A DNA stretch of 14,578 nt from Bacilli bacterium (GCA_028703035.1 JAQVNR010000033.1:1-14578); one strand, 5' to 3'; counted from the first letter of the stretch, positions 1-5,884 are shown. Made by a program: numbers and translations. The notes: generated from the sequence alone by a model not told the origin.

Positions 1-60
1 AGATTTAATGTTTCACGTGAAACATTGTTTTTTTTCAAAGAATTATTTCCCGGGAAATAA
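1..60 (+). CDS. Possible C-terminal end of an upstream gene, running through parS and a Noc site
   Basis: Frame 1 is open from the window edge to a TAA at 58-60 and would encode RFNVSRETLFFFKELFPGK. The peptide is largely dictated by parS (NVSRET) and the stop lies within the Noc palindrome. A second parS copy downstream encodes nearly the same peptide in an open frame; flanking differences there are a synonymous Phe codon change (TTT/TTC), AGA versus CGA for Arg, and a 3-nt indel. That suggests coding ancestry, but with only 19 codons in the window the gene cannot be identified and the frame may be chance. Confidence 0.25.
   Translation, partial: RFNVSRETLFFFKELFPGK
2..47 (+). repeat. Direct repeat carrying parS, copy A
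   Basis: This 46-nt block (GATTTAATG, parS, T-run, CAAAGAATTATT) recurs at 220-262 with one substitution (T/C four bases into the block) and a 3-nt difference in the T-rich stretch. Copy A continues into a complete Noc-binding palindrome, whereas copy B continues into unrelated AT-rich sequence. Confidence 0.8.
9..24. other. parS: parS site (ParB/Spo0J centromere), copy 1
   Basis: TGTTTCACGTGAAACA is the exact 16-bp parS consensus known for Bacillota and many other bacteria. The palindrome here extends to 20 bp (7-26). ParB loads at parS, closes as a CTP-dependent clamp and recruits SMC for origin segregation. parS sites cluster around oriC, so this places the window near the origin. A Noc-binding palindrome follows with its centre 35 bp away. 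Confidence 0.95.
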
Positions 61-62
61 TT
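41..62. other. Noc-binding site (NBS) 1
   Basis: A perfect 22-bp palindrome AATTATTTCCCGGGAAATAATT. Its core ATTTCCCGGGAAAT is the established B. subtilis Noc-binding consensus. Noc is a ParB paralogue that binds CTP, spreads on DNA, attaches to the membrane and prevents Z-ring assembly over the nucleoid (nucleoid occlusion). It differs from the neighbouring parS chiefly in the central bases (CCCGGG versus CACGTG). Binding here is inferred from sequence identity. Confidence 0.88.
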
Positions 63-219
63 TCACATTCTATGGTAACGATAATTCGAATGTTTATTTC
101 GTAAGTTTACATAATTTAGCAGAGTTATGCTCAAGGTACAAGATTAACAAATATCAAATCTGAACAACGTGTTAATACTACAATTAGATTAAGAAGAAAT
201 GATAAAAAAGAAAATAATC

Positions 220-262
220 GATTCAATGTTTCACGTGAAACATTGTTTTTTAAAGAATTATT
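220..262 (+). repeat. Direct repeat carrying parS, copy B
   Basis: The 43-nt partner of the block at 2-47: GATTCAATG, parS, T6, AAAGAATTATT. The high identity outside the 16-bp parS suggests a duplication of the segment rather than independent origin of two sites. Confidence 0.8.
227..242. other. parS: parS site (ParB/Spo0J centromere), copy 2
   Basis: A second exact TGTTTCACGTGAAACA, extended to a 20-bp palindrome at 225-244, 218 bp downstream of copy 1. Multiple origin-proximal parS sites are usual in Bacillota, but two perfect sites this close inside a duplicated block are less common. The AT-rich sequence at the position matching Noc site 1 (ATTATTAAAATATT) lacks CCCGGG. Confidence 0.95.
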
Positions 263-349
263 AAAATATTTTAGGTTTAAGGTCGACATTGAGGCTCATT
301 TATAATCACAGTTTATATTCTCTCTTTGATTTTGATACAGTTATAGACT

Positions 350-377
350 TTGTGTCAGCAATTTGGTACACTATAAT
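350..377 (+). promoter_or_regulatory. Promoter of the SRP RNA gene
   Basis: A perfect -10 TATAAT lies at 372-377. A partial -35 (TTGTGT, 350-355) sits 16 bp upstream. Predicted transcription start is about 383-385, close to the 5' strand of the SRP RNA helix. Confidence 0.6.
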
Positions 378-378
378 T

Positions 379-456
379 GCACAATGTATATGTTATAAAC
401 TGGTCAGATTTGGAAGAAAGCAGCCATATTAACCTCTATACATGTGTGCTTTTTTT
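379..456 (+). ncRNA. ffs: Signal recognition particle RNA, short (4.5S-like) form
   Basis: The conserved SRP domain IV is present: GGTCAG (402-407), GGAA tetraloop (412-415) and AGCAGCC (419-425), the Ffh-binding hairpin. Outer strands pair well: GCACA plus ATGTATA (379-390) with TATACAT plus TGTGC (437-449, one bulged G), followed by a T-run (450-456) that ends transcription. The RNA is about 70 nt, with no room for the Alu domain of the roughly 270-nt Bacillus scRNA because a good promoter lies immediately upstream. With Ffh and FtsY it targets nascent membrane proteins. ffs next to tadA and dnaX is the B. subtilis gene order. The 5' end is uncertain by about 5 nt. Confidence 0.9.
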
Positions 457-467
457 AGGAGAAAAAT

Positions 468-896
468 ATGGAGCAAAAAGTTATAAATATATTGAAGAAA
501 TTAGTTATAAAAGCATCAAATAGAAATGAGACTCCAGTTGCTGCAGTAATAGTTTGTGAAAATAAAATTATCTCAAAAGCCTTTAATCAAAGAAACAAAT
601 CTAATTCTACATTAGCTCACGCAGAAATATTAGCTATTCAAAAAGCTAATAAAAAATTAAAGTCGTGGAGACTGAACGAATGTTCGATATATATTACCAT
701 AAAGCCTTGTGCAATGTGTGAAGCTGTTATAAAAGAGGCTCGTTTCAAAAGTGTTTATTATTTATTGGAACGCGTTCCAGAAAAGAAACAGTATAATAAA
801 ACAGTTTTTCAAAAATTAGATAATAGTGCTTATGATAATGATATACAAAATTATATTTCTATAATAGAAGATTTTTGGAAAAAAAGACGAAAATAA
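468..896 (+). CDS. tadA: tRNA-specific adenosine deaminase TadA
   Basis: This 142-aa cytidine/deoxycytidylate-deaminase-fold protein should convert A34 to inosine in the tRNA-Arg(ACG) anticodon. The zinc site is complete: HAE (His51, catalytic Glu53) and PCAMC (Cys81, Cys84). The N-terminal ETPVAAV and following N40 match the substrate-pocket strand, although the usual PVGAV has Gly replaced by Ala. Length is near the family norm of 150-165 aa. SD AGGAG at 457-461 is 6 nt before the ATG, directly after the SRP RNA T-run. The tadA-ffs-dnaX neighbourhood supports TadA over other deaminases. Confidence 0.92.
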   Translation: MEQKVINILKKLVIKASNRNETPVAAVIVCENKIISKAFNQRNKSNSTLAHAEILAIQKANKKLKSWRLNECSIYITIKPCAMCEAVIKEARFKSVYYLLERVPEKKQYNKTVFQKLDNSAYDNDIQNYISIIEDFWKKRRK

Positions 897-986
897 ATTA
901 AAATTATGATATAATCATTAGGTACATACAGAGTTATTGAATTATATGTGAAAGAGAGGTGAAGCGAGTTATTTCCGCAAAAATTT

Positions 987-2570
987 ATGAATTATAAAGT
1001 GTTATATAGGCAATATAGACCAGCTAATTTTTCGGAGCTAGTTGGACAAGATCACATTAAGGAATTGCTTTTAAAATCTATTACAAATAAAAGATTATCG
1101 CATGCATATATATTTACTGGACCAAGAGGTACTGGAAAAACTAGTACGGCAAAAATATTTGCAAAAACAGTTAACTGTGAGAACTTAATAAATGGTCTGC
1201 CTTGTGAAAAGTGTAATTTTTGTTTATCTTATAATGAATCGTCAGATATTATAGAAATAGATGCTGCATCAAATAATGGTGTAGATGAAATTCGAGAAAT
1301 TCGTGAAAATGTAAAAATTTTACCAACTACAGCTAAATATAAAATTTATATTATTGATGAAGTACATATGTTATCTTCAAGTGCATGGAATGCATTTTTA
1401 AAAACTTTAGAAGAACCACCAAGTCACGTTATTTTTATATTAGCAACTACAGAAATTCAAAAAGTTCCAATAACAGTTCTTTCTAGATGTCAAAGATTTG
1501 ATTTTCAAAGAATATCTGATGAAACCATAATTGATTTATTAAAAAAAATAATAAAATTTGAAAAAATCAAAATACAAGAAGAAGCAATTAAAGAGGTAGC
1601 TTTGCTAGCTGATGGTGGATTAAGAGATGCGCTGAGCATTTTAGACCAATTAGCTAAATTAGGAACTAAAATCACAGTAAAAACCATAAAAGATTCATAT
1701 GGGATAATAACAACTGCAGAAATTGAAAACTTATTTGAACATTATTTTAAAAATAATATAAAAGAAATCTTAAACTTGGTAGATAATTTTAAATTTTCTG
1801 GAGTAGATAGTTCAATTTTAATTACTAAAACGTTAGATTATTTATTAGACTTGTTAGCATTAAAAAAAGTTGAAAAAACTGAGTCTAAGTGGATAGAAGA
1901 ACTTATTGTTGATTTAGAAAGTTGCTATTATAAGACAAACAAGTATACATTAATAAAAGCTACATTATTAAAACAAATTAATGAAGTAAACAATAAAGAA
2001 AATGTCCAGAATTTAGAAAACAAAAATAGTGAAATTATTTCCCGGGAAATAATTTCTGAAGCTAAAACCGCAGAATTTAAACCTGAAAAAATTATTTCCC
2101 GGGAAATAATTCAAAAAAATAAAATAGAAGATATTATTAATATTAGAATAAATAATTCTTTTGTTGAAGCAAAGATTACTTTAAAAAAAGATTTTATTAA
2201 AATATGGGATAAATATATAGAGGATTTATTTAATAATAACGAGTTTAAAATAGGCACCTTATTAAAAGAAACAAAAGTTGAGGTTGTATCGCCTACAAAT
2301 ATTCTTGTTTCTACGGAATCATATTCTAACAGTGTTTTACTTAATACAATATCAGATAAATTAAGTGATAATTTAAAAGTTCAGTATAACATTTCTACTA
2401 AGATTGTTTGTTTGGATTCCGTAAGATGGCAAACTGAAAAAAATGAATATATTAAAAATAAAAAAAGTAAAAAATATAATTTAATTATAGAACCCGAAAA
2501 TTTAATTATTAAAGAAGTAGTTGATACTGCAGAAAATATTTTTGGTGAGGAGTTAATAGAAATAAATTAA
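987..2570 (+). CDS. dnaX: DNA polymerase III subunit gamma/tau
   Basis: Clamp-loader ATPase of 527 aa that drives beta-clamp loading at the replication fork. Visible motifs: Walker A GPRGTGKTS (residues 45-53), zinc-binding cysteines C64, C73, C76 and C79, Walker B IIDEVHML, and the SRC sensor/arginine-finger motif (LSRCQRF). The C-terminal half is Lys/Asn/Glu-rich and divergent, as usual for tau. Residues 349-356 (EIISREII) and 368-375 (KIISREII) are a repeated peptide created by two Noc-binding palindromes in the DNA. They lie in the linker after domain III, where the fold tolerates insertions. The best SD-like sequence (AGGTG, 957-961) is 25 nt before the ATG, unusually far, and no in-frame start lies nearer because TGA occurs at 960-962. 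A TATAAT at 910-915 may be a -10 element. Confidence 0.95.
   Translation: MNYKVLYRQYRPANFSELVGQDHIKELLLKSITNKRLSHAYIFTGPRGTGKTSTAKIFAKTVNCENLINGLPCEKCNFCLSYNESSDIIEIDAASNNGVDEIREIRENVKILPTTAKYKIYIIDEVHMLSSSAWNAFLKTLEEPPSHVIFILATTEIQKVPITVLSRCQRFDFQRISDETIIDLLKKIIKFEKIKIQEEAIKEVALLADGGLRDALSILDQLAKLGTKITVKTIKDSYGIITTAEIENLFEHYFKNNIKEILNLVDNFKFSGVDSSILITKTLDYLLDLLALKKVEKTESKWIEELIVDLESCYYKTNKYTLIKATLLKQINEVNNKENVQNLENKNSEIISREIISEAKTAEFKPEKIISREIIQKNKIEDIINIRINNSFVEAKITLKKDFIKIWDKYIEDLFNNNEFKIGTLLKETKVEVVSPTNILVSTESYSNSVLLNTISDKLSDNLKVQYNISTKIVCLDSVRWQTEKNEYIKNKKSKKYNLIIEPENLIIKEVVDTAENIFGEELIEIN
2031..2056. other. Noc-binding site (NBS) 2, inside dnaX
   Basis: A perfect 26-bp palindrome (GAAATTATTTCCC and its complement), the longest of the four, centred at 2043/2044. 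It lies wholly inside the dnaX frame and encodes EIISREII using TCC and CGG codons, which are poor choices for such an AT-rich genome. That indicates selection on the DNA site. Confidence 0.88.
2090..2111. other. Noc-binding site (NBS) 3, inside dnaX
   Basis: A perfect 22-bp palindrome with the core ATTTCCCGGGAAAT, centred at 2100/2101. It is 57 bp (19 codons) from NBS 2, so it is read in the same frame and encodes KIISREII. A pair at this spacing could nucleate two Noc dimers. Confidence 0.88.
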
Positions 2571-2602
2571 TAAAAAAATCTGAATAAAAAATAGAAAGAA
2601 AA

Positions 2603-2643
2603 ATAATAAGTTTTTTGGAAAATGTTTTTTTAATACTTATTAT
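2603..2643. repeat. Inverted repeat just upstream of ybaB
   Basis: ATAATAAGT (2603-2611) and ACTTATTAT (2635-2643) form a 9-bp AT-rich stem around a 23-nt U-rich loop in the dnaX-ybaB gap. The ybaB SD (AAGAGGA) begins right after the stem. It is too weak and badly placed for a normal terminator; the role is unknown and it may be chance. Confidence 0.35.
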
Positions 2644-2657
2644 AAGAGGAAATTAAT

Positions 2658-2957
2658 ATGAATATGCAAAATTTAATGGCGCAAGCTAAAAAAATGAAAA
2701 AGGACATAGAAAAGAAACAAGAAGAACTAAATAATCAAGAATTTTTTGCTCAAACAGAACTTGTATCTATTACTATGTTTGGAAACAAAAAAATAAAATC
2801 ACTCAAAATTGATAAAGATAAGATAACAGACTTTGATGATTTAGAAGCGCTGGAAGACATGTTTTCTATTGTTTTAAATGATGTTTTGAAACAAATAGAC
2901 GATGAGACTAATTCTAAAATGGGAATGTATGGATCTGGTCTAAATGGTTTAATATAA
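2658..2957 (+). CDS. ybaB: YbaB/EbfC nucleoid-associated DNA-binding protein
   Basis: A 99-aa member of the YbaB/EbfC family, small dimeric DNA-binding proteins encoded between dnaX and recR in most bacteria. It opens with the typical amphipathic helix (NLMAQAKKMKKDIEKKQEEL), then beta strands with the G-N-x-x-I-x-x-L-x-I pattern and an acidic DLEALEDM segment. The family usually ends with a Gly/Met-rich tail, seen here as MGMYGSGLNG. SD AAGAGGA precedes the ATG. Its stop codon abuts the recR GTG start, so the two are almost certainly cotranscribed and translationally coupled. The exact biological role of the family is unsettled. Confidence 0.9.
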   Translation: MNMQNLMAQAKKMKKDIEKKQEELNNQEFFAQTELVSITMFGNKKIKSLKIDKDKITDFDDLEALEDMFSIVLNDVLKQIDDETNSKMGMYGSGLNGLI

Positions 2958-3563
2958 GTGATATATCCCAAAGAACTAGAAGAACTAATTAATTTTTTTA
3001 TGAAGTTGCCCAGTGTTGGAGCAAAATCAGCTGAAAGATTAGCTTTGGCGGTAATGAAATTTTCAAAAGAAGATGCAGAAAATTTTTCTAAATCAATTCA
3101 AAAATTAAAAAAAACATTAAAAGATTGTATTATATGTGGGCATCTTACTTCGACTGATATTTGTCATATTTGTTCTAATTCATATCGTAATCATAATGTT
3201 ATATGCATTGTAGAAGATTATAAAAGCATATTTAGATTTGAAAAAATAGGTAAATATAACGGAGTATACCATGTACTAAACGGTTTGATTTCTCCAATAG
3301 ATGGAATAAACCCAGATGATATAAATATTAGTTCATTAATAAATAGGTGTAATAATATTGAAAGTGAAAATATTGAGTTAATAATTGCTTTAAAGCCAAC
3401 ATTAGAAGGAGAAGCTACTACAATGTATATTACCAAAATATTAAAAGATAAAAAAATAAAAATCAGTAGATTATCTTATGGTATCCCAATGGGGGCGGAA
3501 ATAGACTATCTAGATGCATTGACTTTAGAAAGAGCACTAGCTGACCGTAAAGAAGTATTATAA
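2958..3563 (+). CDS. recR: Recombination mediator protein RecR
   Basis: A 201-aa RecR, which forms a ring-shaped tetramer and works with RecO (and RecF) to load RecA on SSB-coated gaps. Features: N-terminal helix-hairpin-helix (LPSVGAKSAERLA, residues 17-29), zinc finger C57, C60, C69 and C72, then a Toprim domain opening with ICIVEDYKSI and containing YHVLNGLISPIDGI. The C-terminal GIPMGAEIDYLDALTLERAL is the conserved Walker-B-like end. It starts with GTG at 2958 immediately after the ybaB TAA, without spacing. Length is standard. Confidence 0.95.
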   Translation: MIYPKELEELINFFMKLPSVGAKSAERLALAVMKFSKEDAENFSKSIQKLKKTLKDCIICGHLTSTDICHICSNSYRNHNVICIVEDYKSIFRFEKIGKYNGVYHVLNGLISPIDGINPDDINISSLINRCNNIESENIELIIALKPTLEGEATTMYITKILKDKKIKISRLSYGIPMGAEIDYLDALTLERALADRKEVL

Positions 3564-3589
3564 AATAATAAGTTACATATTATTTTATA
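3559..3589. repeat. AT-only hairpin spanning the recR stop and the bofA SD
   Basis: TATAAAATAATA (3559-3570) and TATTATTTTATA (3578-3589) are a perfect 12-bp inverted repeat around a 7-nt loop. The stem contains the recR TAA (3561-3563) and reaches the first base of the bofA SD (AGGTG, 3589-3593). No T-run follows, so it does not look like an intrinsic terminator. It could stabilise the recR mRNA end or tune bofA translation. Confidence 0.45.
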
Positions 3590-3599
3590 GGTGATATTT

Positions 3600-3779
3600 A
3601 TGATTTTAAAAATTATAAAGAAATTAATGCTTGCTATTGTTATAATTTATGGTCTAGATTTATTAATACAAAACTTAGGAGTTTTTGTACCATTAAATTT
3701 AGTTACTATACTTTTAGTTTCAATATTAGGTTTTCCAGGTTTAATAACTTTAGCATTGTCATTTTTCTTTTTAATTTAA
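3600..3779 (+). CDS. bofA: BofA-like sporulation membrane protein
   Basis: A 59-aa, almost wholly hydrophobic protein. Its C-terminal half, GVFVPLNLVTILLVSILGFP then G, matches the signature of BofA (GIHVPINLV...GILGIPG in B. subtilis). BofA sits in the forespore outer membrane and holds the SpoIVFB intramembrane protease inactive until pro-sigma-K should be cleaved. Two transmembrane stretches are visible (about residues 9-24 and 35-57). The frame is open from a GTG at 3591, but the AGGTG at 3589-3593 is placed as SD for the ATG at 3600, so I use that. It is shorter than B. subtilis BofA (87 aa), lacking the first helix. The position after recR is the conserved one. Confidence 0.8.
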   Translation: MILKIIKKLMLAIVIIYGLDLLIQNLGVFVPLNLVTILLVSILGFPGLITLALSFFFLI

Positions 3780-3790
3780 GAAGGGAAGTT

Positions 3791-4504
3791 ATGAAAGAAA
3801 ATTTTTACACATATTTTAATATAGCTTTACATGAGAACAAGCTTCCTCATGCGTTTTTAATTGAAACAATTGATATAGAAACCCAATTTACAAAGATAAT
3901 TAATTTACTTTTTGATAATAATTTAATTAAAAACAAAAATTATAACCAGTGTTTAAATTTGATTGTAATCGAGCCTGAGAGTAAAGAAATTAAAAGTGAA
4001 CAAGTTAATAATCTTCGTAAAAAATTTAGTGCAATACCATTCAATGATAAATACAATATTTATATTATTAAATATGCGGAAAAAATGAATAACTCATCAT
4101 CAAACAAAATATTAAAGTTTTTAGAAGAACCAAATTCCCAAACAATTGGAATTTTACTTACAGCCAATTCACAAATATTACCAACTATCAAAAGTCGTTG
4201 TCAAATATTTAAGATTATAAATAAAAACGATGTTTTTGTCAGTGAAAACAGTTTATTATTAAAAAAATTATTGGGTAATTTAAATGCTGAACAAGAAATA
4301 GAATTAAGGAAATTTTTTTCCAAAATAGATAGAGAAGAATTAGTAAATATATTTGATTCAACTATTAATAATTATAATGATATAATGACTGAGAAAACAC
4401 TTAAAACTATTTTTATCTTAGAAAAAATATTGCACTTGCTAAAAAGTAATGTTAATATTGATTTAGCATTAGATAAATTATGCATAGAGGTGAAAAAAAT
4501 ATGA
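3791..4504 (+). CDS. holB: DNA polymerase III subunit delta prime
   Basis: A 237-aa clamp-loader subunit of the DnaX-like AAA+ fold. Recognisable segments are LPHAFLIE near the start, YNIYIIKYAEKMNNSSSNKI then LKFLEEP (Walker-B region; cf. DEVHML...LKTLEEP in DnaX), and IKSRCQIF, the conserved SRC arginine-finger motif. There is no P-loop, as expected for delta prime, which does not bind ATP. It is much shorter than typical HolB (about 330 aa), with a reduced C-terminal collar domain. SD AAGGGAAG precedes the ATG. Its stop overlaps the yaaT start (ATGA, 4501-4504). tmk, which usually precedes holB in B. subtilis, is absent here. Confidence 0.88.
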   Translation: MKENFYTYFNIALHENKLPHAFLIETIDIETQFTKIINLLFDNNLIKNKNYNQCLNLIVIEPESKEIKSEQVNNLRKKFSAIPFNDKYNIYIIKYAEKMNNSSSNKILKFLEEPNSQTIGILLTANSQILPTIKSRCQIFKIINKNDVFVSENSLLLKKLLGNLNAEQEIELRKFFSKIDREELVNIFDSTINNYNDIMTEKTLKTIFILEKILHLLKSNVNIDLALDKLCIEVKKI

Positions 4505-5283
4505 ATATATGTGGTGTGAAGTTTAAAGAAAACGGAAAAACCTATAACTTTTTTTATGAGAATATGGAAATTGATATAAATGATTATGTGGTAGTCGAAA
4601 CTGAAAAAGGAAAGCAATATGGGAAAGTGGTTTTTTTAGATAAAAACAGATCATTTAAACAACTCAAATATGTGATAAGAAAATCAACGGAGTCAGACTA
4701 TAATCAATATTTAAAAAATTTAGCGGATGGTAAAAAAGCTTTACTCGATGCTAAAGTTACTTCTAAAGAATTAGGACTAGAAATGCAATTTATAGATTGT
4801 AATTATACTTTTGATCGAAAACAATTATTATTTAATTTTGTTGCTGATGAACGAGTTGATTTTCGTGAATTAGTAAAAAGGCTGGCAGGAAAATTTAGAA
4901 CTAGAATTGAACTGCATCAAATTGGTGTTAGAGATAAAGCAAGGGAAGTTAGCGGAATTGGGCAATGTGGCAGAGAATTATGTTGTGCCAAATTTTTAAA
5001 CAGCATAGATACAATTTCAATTAATATGGCAAAAAATCAAAATATAGCTTTAAATCCTTCAAAGATAAATGGTACATGTGGACGCTTATTATGTTGTTTA
5101 TCTTATGAAGATTCTCAATACACTGACTGTCGAAAAAGTTTGCCTCATTTAGGGGAAAAAATAAAGTATGAAAATAAAATGCTTAAAGTAATTTCGATTG
5201 ATATATTAAATCAAAGTTATAAACTTGATAATGATGGGGAAAAAATAGAAATAAAACTTAAAAATTGTGGTGGTTGTAATTAA
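4501..5283 (+). CDS. yaaT: PSP1-domain protein YaaT/RicT
   Basis: A 260-aa PSP1 family protein. In B. subtilis YaaT (RicT), YlbF and YmcA form the iron-sulfur-bearing Y-complex, which modulates RNase Y mRNA processing and promotes Spo0A phosphorylation, so it bears on sporulation, competence and biofilms. Diagnostic motifs are the paired cysteine clusters CGRELCC (C156, C161, C162) and CGRLLCC (C193, C198, C199), and DERVDFRELVKRLAGKFRTR. The tail ends CGGC, adding two cysteines. The frame is open back to 4480, but the SD AGAGGTG (4486-4492) 8 nt before the ATG at 4501 and the ATGA overlap with holB fix the start. holB-yaaT adjacency is conserved. Confidence 0.93.
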   Translation: MNICGVKFKENGKTYNFFYENMEIDINDYVVVETEKGKQYGKVVFLDKNRSFKQLKYVIRKSTESDYNQYLKNLADGKKALLDAKVTSKELGLEMQFIDCNYTFDRKQLLFNFVADERVDFRELVKRLAGKFRTRIELHQIGVRDKAREVSGIGQCGRELCCAKFLNSIDTISINMAKNQNIALNPSKINGTCGRLLCCLSYEDSQYTDCRKSLPHLGEKIKYENKMLKVISIDILNQSYKLDNDGEKIEIKLKNCGGCN

Positions 5284-5286
5284 AAT

Positions 5287-5310
5287 AAATTATTTCCCGG
5301 GAAATAATTT
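5287..5310. other. Noc-binding site (NBS) 4, between yaaT and pth
   Basis: A perfect 24-bp palindrome AAATTATTTCCC and its complement, centred at 5298/5299, 4 nt after the yaaT stop and 33 nt before the pth start. Same core as the other three sites. It is the only one of the four in a clearly intergenic position. Confidence 0.88.
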
Positions 5311-5343
5311 GCAAAAAAAGAAACATAATAAGAAAGGATAAAT

Positions 5344-5883
5344 ATGAAATTAGTAGTAGGTTTAGGGAATATTGGTAAAGAATATTTAAATACACGTCAC
5401 AATATAGGCTTTTCAACAATTGACAAATATTTATGTAATATAAAATGGTCAAAACACTTGTATGGTTCATATTACAAGAATAACAATGTGATTTTTTTAA
5501 AACCTAATACTTATATGAATTTATCAGGCAAATCACTCAAATATTTTGTCGATTATTTTAAAATTCCTATAGAAAATATATTGGTTATTCATGATGACCT
5601 AAATTTGTTATTAGGTTCTTACAAATTAAAGAAAGATAGTTCATCAGGAGGGCATAATGGTATTAAATCGATTATTGATTATCTTGGAACTAAAGAATTT
5701 TTACGTTTGAAAATAGGAATAAATTATGTTGATAATAAAAATGATTCAGTAAATTTTGTTCTCGGAAAATTTAGTAAAGAGGAGTTAAGTAAAAATGTCG
5801 ATAAACAGCCAACGTATAATAATATAATTGCTGATTTTATTTTAGGACTATCATCCGAGGAACTGATGAATAAATATAATTAA
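5344..5883 (+). CDS. pth: Peptidyl-tRNA hydrolase
   Basis: A 179-aa bacterial Pth that cleaves the ester bond of peptidyl-tRNAs dropped from stalled ribosomes. Motifs: GLGNIGKEYLNTRHNIGF with catalytic His19, KPNTYMNLSG, HDDLNLLLG with Asp84, and SSGGHNGIKSI. Slightly shorter than usual (185-200 aa), mainly at the C-terminus. SD AGAAAGGA lies just ahead of the ATG. Only a single base separates its stop from the annotated mfd start, an operon arrangement. In B. subtilis pth-(fin)-mfd-spoVT is a cluster further along the chromosome; fin is missing here. Confidence 0.95.
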   Translation: MKLVVGLGNIGKEYLNTRHNIGFSTIDKYLCNIKWSKHLYGSYYKNNNVIFLKPNTYMNLSGKSLKYFVDYFKIPIENILVIHDDLNLLLGSYKLKKDSSSGGHNGIKSIIDYLGTKEFLRLKIGINYVDNKNDSVNFVLGKFSKEELSKNVDKQPTYNNIIADFILGLSSEELMNKYN

Positions 5884-5884
5884 G

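Larger units (their letters stand above)
120..305 (+). pseudogene. Open frame without start codon containing parS copy 2; possible gene remnant
   Basis: Frame 3 is open for 61 codons from just after a TAG at 117-119 to a TAA at 303-305, with no ATG. It ends NNRFNVSRETLFFKELLKYF followed by RFKVDIEAHL. parS is read as NVSRET, much as B. subtilis spo0J reads its internal parS as NVPRET. The following KELLKYFRFKVDIE is vaguely like the C-terminal dimerisation segment of ParB, which is too weak for an assignment. Frame 2 (8-160, starting MFHVKH) is also open here. I treat this as a possible relic of a parS-bearing gene such as parB or noc, or as non-coding sequence. Confidence 0.25.

Noticed and set aside
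8..160. Open frame beginning MFHVKH across parS and NBS 1
   Set aside because: The start is the parS palindrome itself, there is no SD, and the peptide resembles nothing known.
63..350. tRNA gene or Alu domain of a long SRP RNA upstream of ffs
   Set aside because: No T-loop (GTTCGA-type) motif or cloverleaf was found, and a promoter directly before the short RNA argues against a longer one.
5258..5470. Minus-strand 70-aa frame containing IISREII
   Set aside because: The peptide match to DnaX arises only because the NBS palindrome reads the same on both strands; it is antisense to the start of pth.
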